A stretch of 64,000 nucleotides of DNA from Enteractinococcus coprophilus (lineage in GTDB: Bacteria; Actinomycetota; Actinomycetes; Actinomycetales; Micrococcaceae): assembly GCF_006716305.1 (NCBI RefSeq), contig NZ_VFOU01000002.1:558001-622000 (forward strand), read 5' to 3'. Position numbers and translations under genes: made by a program. This document shows positions 25,903 to 34,840 of this stretch, one piece after another. The notes beneath the pieces are model-generated. The model had not been told where the DNA came from. It was given only the letters and a program-made list of their open reading frames with translations, and ran no database searches. Positions within the stretch are counted from its first letter, which is position 1, and every line of letters starts with the position of its first letter.

Positions 25903-27567
25903 TTAGTCCGTACTTTGTGATGACCCGGGGCTGGTTGTGACGAAGCCGTGATCCGCCAGAGCTTGACGCAATACTTGGCGATCATCAATCGCAAAGCGCT
26001 GTCCAGCCAGGTCCTGATGTGTTTCATGGCCACGTCCGGCCGCTAGAATGATGTCGTCTTTAGTGGCCAATTGCACAGCGTGAGCCAGCGCGTCACCTCG
26101 CGGAGCGATTTCAATGACTTCGGGTGCGTGCGCGACCTGCTGGGCTTGGAGCTGGGCTGCTTCGATCACAGCTTCCCGAATATCTGCGGGATCTTCATAG
26201 TGCGGATCATCATCGGTGATAATCACCACATCGGCGTGTTGGGCGGCTATGCGTCCCATAAGAGGCCGCTTGGCGGTATCACGGTCACCGGTGGCACCAA
26301 AGACCAGGATCGTGCGTGCTGCTTGACCGTTCGGAACGCGCTTGGCCCGGTTGACTGCTTTAAGTGCTTGGGTGAGACCATCGGGGTTATGCGCGAAGTC
26401 CACAATAACCGTTGGCTCATCACAGATGACCTCCATCCGCCCCGGGACGGCGGATTCAAATGGCGCACGCTTCGGGTCAGCTAAGACTGCGGCAATGCGG
26501 TCCCAATCTTGCCGCTCATGACCGGTCAAAACCATGACGGCGGCCAAGGCGGCGTTGGCCACATTGAACTCGCCGGGCATGCCAACTCGCGTGGCGACTT
26601 CAAATCCGGATTGATGGCGCAGGCGGAACGCGTACCCGAGACCTGCGGGTTCGCATTCGATGATGATCCAGGTAGCTTCGGTATGCGCGGTGTCCACGAC
26701 GGCGACCGGGCCTAGATCGAGTGTTACTGCCCCGGGACATTCGGCGGCCAGGCGTTGACCCCATTGCGGTTCTGTTCCCCCATTCAGCGTGATGACCTGA
26801 CTGGCCGCACGCTCGGGCTGGAAGAGCAGGGCTTTGGCGTTGAAATATTCATCCATGCTGCCGTGGAGATCCAGATGATCCTGGGTCAGGTTCGTAAAAC
26901 CGGCCACTTGGTAACGCAACCCGAAGGCGCGTCGATAGTCCATGGCATGTGACGAGACTTCCATCGCCATGGTTTCCACTCCAGCTTCGCGCATTCTTGC
27001 AACCAAACTGTGCAGCTCGGGTGCTTCTGGGGTAGTGAATTCAGATGGTGTGGCCACACCGTTAATACGCGTCTCAATAGTACCGATCAGACCGGTCGTG
27101 TACTCCAAGGCAGTTAAAAGGGCGTTGACAAAATACGAGGTCGTGGTCTTGCCATTGGTTCCCGTCACTCCGTAGACGATCGGTGTTCCGGCCGTATGGT
27201 TGCCATAGATCAGCGCAGCTGCATCGGCTAGTGCTGTGCGGACATCGTCGACCACAATGTATGTGAGCCCCTCGGGCATGCGAGCCATCCCGCTGTCATC
27301 GGTCAGAACGGCTACTGCACCCGCTTCGACAGCCTGGTTGATGTAATCGGCACCGTGGTGTCGCGCCCCGCCGACCGCAGCATAGAGGTCGCCTGGTTGA
27401 ACAGCTTTGGAGTTCATAGAAATACCGGTCACCGTCTGTGCGGAGTTTCCGGTGAGTACAGGCCGATAGCGTGCAAGCTGTTCGACGAGTGCTTCAAGTG
27501 TTGTGTTTATTTTCGTTTGTGGTCGTAGCATGGTCAGCGCGGTGTGCCCGCCGTCTTGGATTACCAA
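25903..27567 (-). CDS. murE: UDP-MurNAc-L-Ala-D-Glu:L-lysine (or diamino acid) ligase MurE
   Basis: Adds the third residue of the stem peptide. P-loop TGTNGKTTTSYF, TNLTQDHLDLHGSM and DFAHNPDGL are visible. The substrate-specificity loop reads TDDDPHYEDP instead of the DNPR motif of meso-diaminopimelate enzymes, which argues for L-lysine as in Micrococcaceae with Lys-type peptidoglycan (inference). The listed start is a TTG behind AGGAAAGG that overlaps the ftsI stop by 7 bp; an ATG at 27531 (MLRPQTK) without ribosome-binding site is the alternative. Confidence 0.95.
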   Translation of the reverse strand: MVIQDGGHTALTMLRPQTKINTTLEALVEQLARYRPVLTGNSAQTVTGISMNSKAVQPGDLYAAVGGARHHGADYINQAVEAGAVAVLTDDSGMARMPEGLTYIVVDDVRTALADAAALIYGNHTAGTPIVYGVTGTNGKTTTSYFVNALLTALEYTTGLIGTIETRINGVATPSEFTTPEAPELHSLVARMREAGVETMAMEVSSHAMDYRRAFGLRYQVAGFTNLTQDHLDLHGSMDEYFNAKALLFQPERAASQVITLNGGTEPQWGQRLAAECPGAVTLDLGPVAVVDTAHTEATWIIIECEPAGLGYAFRLRHQSGFEVATRVGMPGEFNVANAALAAVMVLTGHERQDWDRIAAVLADPKRAPFESAVPGRMEVICDEPTVIVDFAHNPDGLTQALKAVNRAKRVPNGQAARTILVFGATGDRDTAKRPLMGRIAAQHADVVIITDDDPHYEDPADIREAVIEAAQLQAQQVAHAPEVIEIAPRGDALAHAVQLATKDDIILAAGRGHETHQDLAGQRFAIDDRQVLRQALADHGFVTTSPGSSQSTD

Positions 27568-29354
27568 GGCCTTTCCTGTGGATCTTCTGTAAATACATCA
27601 TAGTTTTGGGGTCCGGTATCAGACGGCGGCACAGAATATTTACTCAACAGATATTCCATCACATCCGCTGCGGTATCGGTTACCTGCCACGTTTTCCAGT
27701 CCCCTTGTGGACGATGCACCGCAACTGAGACCACGAATTGTGGATCATCGAGCGGGACGACGCCGGTAAATGAGGTGGTATACCCGTCGTAGCCGCCGGC
27801 TCCGGCGGCCTCACCGGTGCCGGTTTTCCCACCGACTCGGTAGCCGTCGATCTCGGCCGCATATGCGGTGCCTTCTTGCACGACTCCCTCCATCAGTTTC
27901 AGCATTTCATCGGCTGCCTCTTCGGAGACGACCTGCTTCGGTTTTTCGGACGATTCCCATGTTCTTTCCACGCCGTCCTCGTCAATGTATGCATCAATAA
28001 GACGGGCCGGCATCATCTTGCCACCATTAGCCAGTGCTTGGAAAATTCGGGTGGTGTGCAGTGAGGTCAGCGAATAGCCTTGTCCGAAGGTAGTCGTGAA
28101 GTGTTGGCGCCGATCCCAGTTCTCCCAGTGGGTGAATTGGCCCTGGTTCATGCCGCTGATCCCAAGATCGATCGGCTCGCCGATCCCGAACTTTTTCATG
28201 TACTCCCAGCGTTGTTCGGCACTGAGTAATTCTGCTACTTGGACGGTTCCGGTGTTATAGGACCGAGTAAAGATGCCGGCGGTCGTCATGTCGTATGTAT
28301 CGTGTGGCATCGAGTCGCTAATGACTTCGTTATTAAAGGTCTGTTTGTTGGGTACGGTCCATTTTTGTTCGGGCGTTACCACTCCGGCATCCAGCGCCAT
28401 AGCAAAGGTCACCGCCTTGCCTGTGGAGCCGGGCTCGAAAGCTTGGCTCAACGCGGTGGGACGCCAGAACAGCTGATCGGTGTCGGTAGGGTCTGTCGGG
28501 TCTACCGTCTCGGAATCCGCAAGTGCCAGGATGTCCCCGGTCTTTGCGTCCATCACAACAATGTTGCCCCATTTGGCATTGTATTGATCAACCTTGGCAG
28601 CGATAGCTTCTTGGGCATACCAGGACACGTCAAGATCGATTGTGAGGCGAATGTCGTCCCCGTCGATCGCGGGGGTTTCCGAAAATGAGGCATTCGGTAT
28701 GCGAACACCATCGGCGGAGATTTCAAAGACTCGCTGGCCTTCTTGTCCGCGGAGTTGCTCGTCTTGGGATCGCTCAATGCCTTCGAGTCCGTGTCCGTCA
28801 TGGCCGTTGAAGCCCAGGATGGAACCGGCAACGGCCCCATTAGGATAAATCCGTTCCGCTACTGGTTCGGACAATAACCCGGGAATGCCAACGTCGAGGG
28901 CTTTTTGGCGGATTTCCGGAGTGACACGTCGAGAAACGATTCGGTATGGTCGGTCGCCAACCATCAGTTCTTGGAGCTCGGGGTGATCGATGTCGAGAAT
29001 TTCGGAGAGCTCTTTGAGTTGTTCGTCGATATCGAGATCCACATAAGCGGACTGCTCCGGGTCCCAGACTCGGGAATCTTTGACTAGTCGTTGATCAACG
29101 ACAAGGTCGTAGCGTTGCACGGACTCGGCCATTACATTGCCGTCGCGGTCGAGAATCGAACCACGTTCCGGAGCTAGTGTGACAGGCCGGGTGCGCCGAT
29201 CCATGGCTTGTTGTGCTTGATCTTCGGCATCGATACCTTGGATAAACAGGAGTCGTCCGCCTAACACGAAAAGACTAACCATGAGCAACACCATGGTTAC
29301 TTTCAACCGAGTTTGGGGGACTCGGCTCATGGGGGTATTAGGCACAGGACTCAC
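27561..29354 (-). CDS. ftsI: Septal transpeptidase FtsI (class B PBP)
   Basis: D,D-transpeptidase that cross-links septal wall. 597 residues: short cytoplasmic N-terminus, one membrane helix (KVTMVLLMVSLFVLGGRLLF), PBP-dimerisation domain (about 55-230), and transpeptidase domain with SxxK in EPGSTGKAVTF, SxN-like SYNTGT and KTGT in GGKTGTGEAAG. It sits between ftsL and murE as usual. Confidence 0.96.
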   Translation of the reverse strand: MSPVPNTPMSRVPQTRLKVTMVLLMVSLFVLGGRLLFIQGIDAEDQAQQAMDRRTRPVTLAPERGSILDRDGNVMAESVQRYDLVVDQRLVKDSRVWDPEQSAYVDLDIDEQLKELSEILDIDHPELQELMVGDRPYRIVSRRVTPEIRQKALDVGIPGLLSEPVAERIYPNGAVAGSILGFNGHDGHGLEGIERSQDEQLRGQEGQRVFEISADGVRIPNASFSETPAIDGDDIRLTIDLDVSWYAQEAIAAKVDQYNAKWGNIVVMDAKTGDILALADSETVDPTDPTDTDQLFWRPTALSQAFEPGSTGKAVTFAMALDAGVVTPEQKWTVPNKQTFNNEVISDSMPHDTYDMTTAGIFTRSYNTGTVQVAELLSAEQRWEYMKKFGIGEPIDLGISGMNQGQFTHWENWDRRQHFTTTFGQGYSLTSLHTTRIFQALANGGKMMPARLIDAYIDEDGVERTWESSEKPKQVVSEEAADEMLKLMEGVVQEGTAYAAEIDGYRVGGKTGTGEAAGAGGYDGYTTSFTGVVPLDDPQFVVSVAVHRPQGDWKTWQVTDTAADVMEYLLSKYSVPPSDTGPQNYDVFTEDPQERPW

Positions 29355-29386
29355 CTACCTTCAACATAGCTAGCCAGGGGCCCGCG

Positions 29387-30145
29387 TTAGTTGTCGGTCG
29401 GCAGGCTGATCTTGGGTCCTTGAAGACTACCTACTGAAGACGTTTGAATTGTGTCTGCCACGCCATCTTGAGATGTTGAATTTGTCGCACTTGTTGGCGG
29501 CAAAGAGACCTGAGGTTCAATAATTTTCACCGTGTTGGACTCTGGACCTGGTACTTCTCCGTTGGTTACGGTCACTGGGTCTGAGGTGTCGTGGGCAGGT
29601 AACTCAACTTCAGCTGGAATACCAGTACTGGAACGCACAGTAGGTTTCGCGACAAAGCTGGTAGGCGTGTTCTCTGCTTCTGCTGCTGTGGCAGTGCCGA
29701 CGATCTCACCCGATGACAAATCGATGGAGGCCGTTGTTCCAGGTAACACCATTCCCATATCCGCAGCTTGCTGCGCGACTGCCTGGGGCGCGGATTTTTG
29801 TGACAGTTGTTGCGCTAGCGCTTCATTCGTTTGCGTAATGCCCGTCAGCTGGGCGTTGAGTTCTACGAGTTCATACTGTCGGTTGGACAGGACGATATTG
29901 ACCACTAAAACAACCAGGAGCGCAATGACCGGTATGGAGAGCACAAAGATGCTATATCCGATCGGAGCCCGTTTAAGCTGGCCTGAGATGACCTTGAGTT
30001 GGTCACGTCGTGTGCTTGCTTCAGAATCGCCACCGGTGTGTCTGGGGCGCACGCCTGGTTGGTACTGATATTCCAGCTTCCGGGCGGTCGATTCCACTGA
30101 GTATTCGGGACGCAATGCGCGGATGTTGGAGGGGGAAGTGGTCAT
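29387..30145 (-). CDS. ftsL: FtsL-like divisome protein
   Basis: 252-residue bitopic protein in the ftsL position between rsmH and ftsI. Basic cytoplasmic N-terminus, one membrane segment ([20 protein letters not shown], about residues 65-85), a short coiled coil ([24 protein letters not shown]), and a long Ser/Thr/Pro-rich extracytoplasmic tail of about 130 residues. The tail is longer than in typical FtsL and has no recognised domain. Identity rests on position and topology more than on motifs. Start overlaps the rsmH stop by 4 bp. Confidence 0.82.
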   Translation of the reverse strand: MTTSPSNIRALRPEYSVESTARKLEYQYQPGVRPRHTGGDSEASTRRDQLKVISGQLKRAPIGYSIFVLSIPVIALLVVLVVNIVLSNRQYELVELNAQLTGITQTNEALAQQLSQKSAPQAVAQQAADMGMVLPGTTASIDLSSGEIVGTATAAEAENTPTSFVAKPTVRSSTGIPAEVELPAHDTSDPVTVTNGEVPGPESNTVKIIEPQVSLPPTSATNSTSQDGVADTIQTSSVGSLQGPKISLPTDN

Positions 30146-31167
30146 CCGTTGCTCCTGGTAGGTCGAATTTTTACTATGGCACGGACCTTGGCAGATGCCG
30201 CACGTGGATTCTGAGCGATTTCCTCTTCGGTTGGTTTTTCAGTCCCCCGGGTGAGTATTTCAACGACTGGCGCATACTCTTCCAGTTCAACTGGGAACCC
30301 CGGAGGTGTCAGACTCGTTGCTTCCTGTTGGAAAGCCTTTTTAGTAATTCTGTCTTCAAGCGAGTGATAACTCATAACAACCATTCGGCCGCCAATGTGA
30401 AGTCCTGCCATAGCTGCTGGTAGGGCGCCACGTAGAATATCGAGTTCCTCATTAACTTCAATTCGGAGTGCTTGGAACGTTCGTTTCGCGGGATGTCCCC
30501 CGCTCCGTCCAGCAGCGACCGGGACAGCCGAGCGGATGACGTTGACCAGATCTCCGGTGTTAGTAAATGGTTGGGTTTTACGACGTTCGGTTATGGCCGT
30601 GGCAATTCTGCGAGCAAATTTTTCTTCGCCATACCTGCGAATAATGTGTTCAAGACGTTTTGGGTCGTAATCATTGACCACGTTCGCTGCACTAAATCGG
30701 GCGGTTGGGTCCATGCGCATATCAAGGGGTGCATCGTAAGAGTAGGCGAATCCACGATCGCGTTCGTCGAGCTGATAGGACGAGACACCCAGGTCAAACA
30801 GATACCCATCTGCCGCTGAAACGCCTGCCGCAGCTAAGGCTTCAGCAATCTGGTCATAGGTGCCATGGAACGCAATAAAGCGGCTCCCGAATGCAACCAG
30901 TCGCTCGGCAGCGAGCGCTAAGGCTTGAGTGTCTCTATCAACACCTATGACAACAACGTCGTGGAAACGGTTCAACATGAGCTCGGTGTGGCCGCCCATG
31001 CCGAGGGTTGCGTCGACCAATATGGGCTGGCGTTGTTGCTGACGAGCAGCTTCGACTCCCGGGGCGAGAAGATCGATCACGCGATTAGCCATAACAGGAA
31101 CGTGACGCGCAGCAGCGTCGGGGCTAGCTTGCTCGCGACGCTGGTCGCTCTGGTCGAAGACTGCCAT
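30142..31167 (-). CDS. rsmH: 16S rRNA (cytosine-1402 N4)-methyltransferase
   Basis: SAM-dependent methylation of C1402 in the ribosomal P site. 341 residues from MAVFDQSDQ, whose ATG follows GAGGAG; an earlier in-frame start at 31239 is not supported. Motifs: [16 protein letters not shown] loop [32 protein letters not shown] and [10 protein letters not shown]. Second gene of the mra operon, 165 bp after mraZ. Confidence 0.96.
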   Translation of the reverse strand: MAVFDQSDQRREQASPDAAARHVPVMANRVIDLLAPGVEAARQQQRQPILVDATLGMGGHTELMLNRFHDVVVIGVDRDTQALALAAERLVAFGSRFIAFHGTYDQIAEALAAAGVSAADGYLFDLGVSSYQLDERDRGFAYSYDAPLDMRMDPTARFSAANVVNDYDPKRLEHIIRRYGEEKFARRIATAITERRKTQPFTNTGDLVNVIRSAVPVAAGRSGGHPAKRTFQALRIEVNEELDILRGALPAAMAGLHIGGRMVVMSYHSLEDRITKKAFQQEATSLTPPGFPVELEEYAPVVEILTRGTEKPTEEEIAQNPRAASAKVRAIVKIRPTRSNG

Positions 31168-31332
31168 CGCGCTCCTCTGCTCTACGTCGTTACTGTCCTG
31201 CAAAAATGAGGCTCTTACCCCAGATCCCCATCCGTGCACCTGGCCCAGGGGAAGACGGGCCAGCTGTTCGGACAGAGGTCTGAAATAAGAGACCTTGTCA
31301 TATATAGATTTATGTACTCACAGAATCTTGCA

Positions 31333-31764
31333 TCAGAACAATCCCGGAATAATTTCCTCGTCAGTATCAGAGAATGCTGATTCCTGCTCTGCAAGGTAGT
31401 CATTCCAAGCCGTCTGGTCCCAGATCTCTGCTCGGGTGCCGGCGCCAATGACTGCAACGTCTCTATCCAAGCCCGCATACTCTCGCAGCGGTGCGGGGAT
31501 AGTGATTCTGCCTTGCTTATCCGGGGTTTCGTCTGAAGCACCGGACAGGAAGACACGAATGTAGTCCCTGGCCTGACGTGATGAGAGCGGCGCTTCTCGC
31601 ATCTGATTGTGCACTCGCTGGAATTCTTCCATCGAAAACACGTATACACAGCGCTCCTGACCTCTGGTTAATACCAGGCCGTCAGCTAGTTCATCTCTGA
31701 ACTTCGCTGGCAAGATCAAGCGGGACTTCTCATCCAAGCGAGGAGTGTATGTACCCAAGAACAT
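31333..31764 (-). CDS. mraZ: Transcriptional regulator MraZ
   Basis: Ring-forming SpoVT/AbrB-type DNA-binding protein that regulates the dcw operon. 143 residues with two tandem MraZ repeats, each holding the DXXXR signature ([14 protein letters not shown] and [14 protein letters not shown]). The start [11 protein letters not shown] at 31764 is preceded by GGAGG. First gene of the dcw cluster; its own promoter carries the three-unit MraZ box. Confidence 0.96.
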   Translation of the reverse strand: MFLGTYTPRLDEKSRLILPAKFRDELADGLVLTRGQERCVYVFSMEEFQRVHNQMREAPLSSRQARDYIRVFLSGASDETPDKQGRITIPAPLREYAGLDRDVAVIGAGTRAEIWDQTAWNDYLAEQESAFSDTDEEIIPGLF

Positions 31765-31828
31765 GGCACTACCTCCAGCGTGGTTCGATCCTTTTTGCTC
31801 TTGCTCTGCGATCACCGTCCTCGTCGTG

Positions 31829-31855
31829 CTCCACTTTACCCCACTTTGCCCCACA
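31829..31855 (-). promoter_or_regulatory. MraZ box (three TGGRG repeats) at the mraZ promoter
   Basis: On the minus strand three direct repeats TGGGG, TGGGG, TGGAG occur with 10-bp periodicity, separated by CAAAG and TAAAG. This is the established MraZ operator form (TGGGN repeats with 5-bp spacers). The repeats cover the spacer and -10 of the predicted promoter, so MraZ binding should repress it. Confidence 0.75.
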
Positions 31856-31860
31856 TACAA
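31833..31860 (-). promoter_or_regulatory. mraZ/dcw operon promoter
   Basis: Minus-strand -35 TTGTAT (31855-31860) and -10 TAAAGT (31833-31838) with a 16-bp spacer, about 70 bp before the mraZ start and embedded in the MraZ box. Confidence 0.55.
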
Positions 31861-32042
31861 GGCTTCATCCCTCATTATTCACGAATTTTCGAGAAATTTT
31901 CAGTCTTATCCAGGGTGTCCCTCACTAGGTAAAACTGCACAGTCTCGCGCTCTTATGCGCTGGTGTGTTGAAACGGAGTGCTCTGGGGGTGATGGTGGGG
32001 TGGCTGTTCTCGCTGTTAGTGACAATTGTGACAATTGTGAAA

Positions 32043-32059
32043 GATGAGCGTGACTCATC
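32043..32059. repeat. Inverted repeat GATGAG-N5-CTCATC
   Basis: Perfect 6-bp arms around CGTGA, directly after the tandem TTGTGACAATTGTGA repeats. Candidate operator for an unknown regulator; no terminator-like T-run. Confidence 0.35.
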
Positions 32060-32098
32060 GCTCAGGTCTGCGAATCTGGGTCCGCGATTTAGAGCAGA

Positions 32099-32113
32099 TG
32101 GAGCAAAGTGGGG
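32099..32113 (+). promoter_or_regulatory. Second MraZ box, facing the lipoprotein gene
   Basis: TGGAG-CAAAG-TGGGG: two repeats with 10-bp spacing and even the same CAAAG spacer as the mraZ operator, but on the plus strand, 51 bp before the ATG at 32164. It suggests that MraZ also regulates the divergent gene. Confidence 0.55.
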
Positions 32114-32163
32114 CGCTTCGGAAAGCGCTACCACCAACAATCTCGTTACGATGGAGTCGGTAA

Positions 32164-34251
32164 ATGATCATCGGCCTGTCTACCGGTGGTGCCTCGACTG
32201 AAAGTATTGATGTGCAGACCTTCACTTCTCGGACCGAGCAACCGGATGCCGGTCGGCGAGCACGTAAACGTATATGGACTGCGCTCGTGTGCGCTTGTGC
32301 ACTGGTTTTGGCAGCATGCGGAGCAGACGTCAATAGCCGGCTGGAACTCGATGAAGATTTTTCGGGCACAAGAGCTTTTGTTATGACTATGGCCGAGACT
32401 GATATTGAAGCGTTGTCCGGCGGTCTTGACTCTGCGACTCAAGCTCTTGAAGCACATACCCCTGAGGTGCTCTCGTTCGAGGGCATTGAGCAGCAGGAGG
32501 AAGGCTACAGCGCTACCTTCATAATGTCTTTTAGCGATATTGAGGACTATCAACATAAAATCCGCGCTCTTCTGGATGCTTCAGAGGTATCAATGGCAGA
32601 CCGCGACATGAACATTGAGTTGGATGAGCAACCGTTGGTGACCAGGTTATCTCTCCAGGAAAACTTTTATAATGATGACCTGATGGGCTGGGCTGCGAAT
32701 GCTCTCCTGAGTGAGGGTGTCGTGGCCGATGACGCCACAGTTCTGACCTCTAGTGGCAGAGCGACGGTGATTTTTGCAGGCGAGGAGATCGCGACTTCCA
32801 CCTCCCTCCCCCGCATGAACTTCGAGCTATCCAGCGATCATCGGTTTCAAGACGTTGGATTAGACGTGGAGTTCTTAGAGACGGGCGAAATTCGAATTAC
32901 CATGGCCTATCTGATATCTGGCGAGTCGGCTGCGATACAAAACGACTTTCTCACCCGGCAGGTGACAGAACTCAACGATCTTGAGGGGCTTTCCGAAGCC
33001 GTCGCTGATTCAGGCGCCAAAGACTCTCCGGACGATAGTGGCGGTGAAAACCGGCAGATCTCTGCTCTGTTTTCGACGCCTGAAGCGGCCGATGCGGGGA
33101 TGAAAGTATTGCTGAAGCATGACGATGCATCATTTGAGAAGCACGAAACGTCCGATAAAGATTCTCCAGATGTTGTTACCCAATACGCGGGATCCAATTG
33201 GACCTGCGAGCAAATCTGCGATCCAGCTAACTTACAACAGCTAGACGGGGACACGACCTTTCCTGAACAGTGGAAGCTAGTCGATGAGCAACGTGGTGAG
33301 GGTGAGTTCTTTGCGGAGTTCAACCGTGGTATGCCGCTGCAACAAATGACTGCAGCTACGCGTCTTGACTTCAATGGCAACATGACACAAACCTTTGAAT
33401 TTGTCGTTGATAACGCCACGATAGAAGGTCACGAGGCGACTGTGGCTGCACGATTTTCACCGCCGCCCAACACCGGTTCATTCCATAGCGCAGTTGAAGG
33501 CGACAAGACGGTATACACCACGACATTTCAAGCTCAAAACGCCCATGGTCTCACGACTATGCTTAACGACTATCTACAGGATAAAGGCATAGCGGCTCCT
33601 GCCACGATTGATCACGACGCGATTATCGGGATCTGGGCAAATTACGATCTACGTGTTGATATCTCCCCTATTTGGGAAGTGGTGACCGGCGGAGTAGAGG
33701 ACGCAACCACCTTCAGCGTGCAACTACCCGCCATGCATACCGGCCACACCCAGGATAGTGAATCGAACGAACGCACCGTACTTATCGAAGACTCGACTGG
33801 CAGTTTTATTATTTACGCGAATGGGCCCACGTCGACAACCATCTGGGTCGTGGTTCTGACCGTCCTTTTCCTGATTGTCATCGTTGTCTTGCTGTTTCGG
33901 ATGCGGCGTGCTGCCACCAGGGTGTGGGGTGTTGCTACTACACATCCCGAAGATGCGAAACCATATAACGTGCAAGGGCCCAAAGACCGACTGACTGAAA
34001 CCGAAATCTTTGAGGCGCCCCTAGTTCCGGGCGCACAGGACCAGTCCACCACCCAAACGCCGAGACAACGTGAAGCCACGAAGCAGTTGGAGCACCCTGG
34101 ACCATTTCCAGATATTCCAATTCCGTCACACACTCAATACCAGGAACTACAAAACCGACTTCGCAGGAAAAGACACGATGGAAAGTCGGGTGAGCCAGAG
34201 CCGGGTTCGGACGACGCGAATATGGACGATGACGCTAACGGGGCCTCCTAG
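32164..34251 (+). CDS. Large LppM-like lipoprotein with C-terminal membrane helix
   Basis: 695-residue envelope protein. A basic segment RRARKRIW leads into a hydrophobic signal ending in the lipobox LVLAAC (Cys52), so the mature N-terminus should be lipid-anchored. A second anchor, TTIWVVVLTVLFLIVIVVLLF (about 558-578), is followed by a basic, disordered cytoplasmic-like tail of about 115 residues. The region between is acidic and beta-rich. The start of the mature part (VNSRLELDEDFSGTRAFVMTM) and the position between mraZ and the polyprenyl synthase recall LppM (Rv2171) of Mycobacterium, but that protein is only about a third as long, so the assignment is tentative. GGAG precedes the ATG by 7 nt. 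Function unknown. Confidence 0.7.
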   Translation: MIIGLSTGGASTESIDVQTFTSRTEQPDAGRRARKRIWTALVCACALVLAACGADVNSRLELDEDFSGTRAFVMTMAETDIEALSGGLDSATQALEAHTPEVLSFEGIEQQEEGYSATFIMSFSDIEDYQHKIRALLDASEVSMADRDMNIELDEQPLVTRLSLQENFYNDDLMGWAANALLSEGVVADDATVLTSSGRATVIFAGEEIATSTSLPRMNFELSSDHRFQDVGLDVEFLETGEIRITMAYLISGESAAIQNDFLTRQVTELNDLEGLSEAVADSGAKDSPDDSGGENRQISALFSTPEAADAGMKVLLKHDDASFEKHETSDKDSPDVVTQYAGSNWTCEQICDPANLQQLDGDTTFPEQWKLVDEQRGEGEFFAEFNRGMPLQQMTAATRLDFNGNMTQTFEFVVDNATIEGHEATVAARFSPPPNTGSFHSAVEGDKTVYTTTFQAQNAHGLTTMLNDYLQDKGIAAPATIDHDAIIGIWANYDLRVDISPIWEVVTGGVEDATTFSVQLPAMHTGHTQDSESNERTVLIEDSTGSFIIYANGPTSTTIWVVVLTVLFLIVIVVLLFRMRRAATRVWGVATTHPEDAKPYNVQGPKDRLTETEIFEAPLVPGAQDQSTTQTPRQREATKQLEHPGPFPDIPIPSHTQYQELQNRLRRKRHDGKSGEPEPGSDDANMDDDANGAS

Positions 34252-34278
34252 GATTCCCACAGAGTGCAGGCAAAGAAA

Positions 34279-34304
34279 AGGCCCGTAGCGTTTGCTACGG
34301 GCCT
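34279..34304. terminator. Bidirectional terminator
   Basis: Perfect stem AAGGCCCGTAGC / GCTACGGGCCTT with loop GT between arms (GTTT region), between convergent genes. On the minus strand the stem is followed by a T-rich TTTTCTTT tract, so it serves best for the DUF3040 gene. Confidence 0.8.
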
Positions 34305-34338
34305 TCAATGTGAAGGACAAGTGTCAGAGTCGGGAAAG

Positions 34339-34719
34339 CTACTGCTGACGCCGCCGTTCGTCCCACCGGGATTCGAGTCCTTCCATAAAACCTTGATTAG
34401 ACTTCAGGGTGCCGGAGCCGCCACGACGACCGGTTTTGCTAGGTGGTTTCGTGGTCCGTTTTGTTGCCAAATAGATGCCGCTACCCATGATGATGAAACC
34501 GATGATTCCCAACCAAATTGCATCAATCGTCACGCCGGTCAATAAGACCACGATACCAATGGTGGCGGTAAGCACCCCCAGGACGATATTGCGTGTTGAG
34601 AATCGACGTAGCGGCCCCTTGGCATTCATTTGCATCTGGGACGCAAATTTGGGGTCCTCTGAAATTAACTGAGATTCAATCTCAGCAAATACCTCTTGCT
34701 CTCTATCTGATAAACCCAT
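34339..34719 (-). CDS. DUF3040 family membrane protein
   Basis: 126-residue protein starting MGLSDREQEVFAEIESQLISEDPKFA, the standard opening of the DUF3040 family (Rv2169c in Mycobacterium, which lies at the same place). Two hydrophobic segments follow (IVLGVLTATIGIVVLLTGV and AIWLGIIGFIIMGSGIYLA), then a basic/Gly-rich tail. GGAGG precedes the start. Function is unknown; probably an inner-membrane protein. Confidence 0.88.
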   Translation of the reverse strand: MGLSDREQEVFAEIESQLISEDPKFASQMQMNAKGPLRRFSTRNIVLGVLTATIGIVVLLTGVTIDAIWLGIIGFIIMGSGIYLATKRTTKPPSKTGRRGGSGTLKSNQGFMEGLESRWDERRRQQ

Positions 34720-34840
34720 GGTCGCCTCCACATGTGATACCGAAAACTCGGCGAGTTTTCAGTTGAGTTTGTTTCTATTCTAGAGTTTTTGCCTGACTAT
34801 TTGCTGAGATTGTCACACGGTGAACTACAACTTTCAACAT

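Larger units (their letters stand above)
31765..32163. other. 399-bp divergent regulatory region mraZ / lipoprotein gene
   Basis: No gene is seen here. It holds the mraZ promoter with its MraZ box (31829-31860), a 10-bp direct repeat of GTGACAATT units (about 32019-32040), two perfect inverted repeats (32043-32059 and 32113-32128), and a second MraZ box oriented toward the plus-strand gene (32099-32113). Confidence 0.6.
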
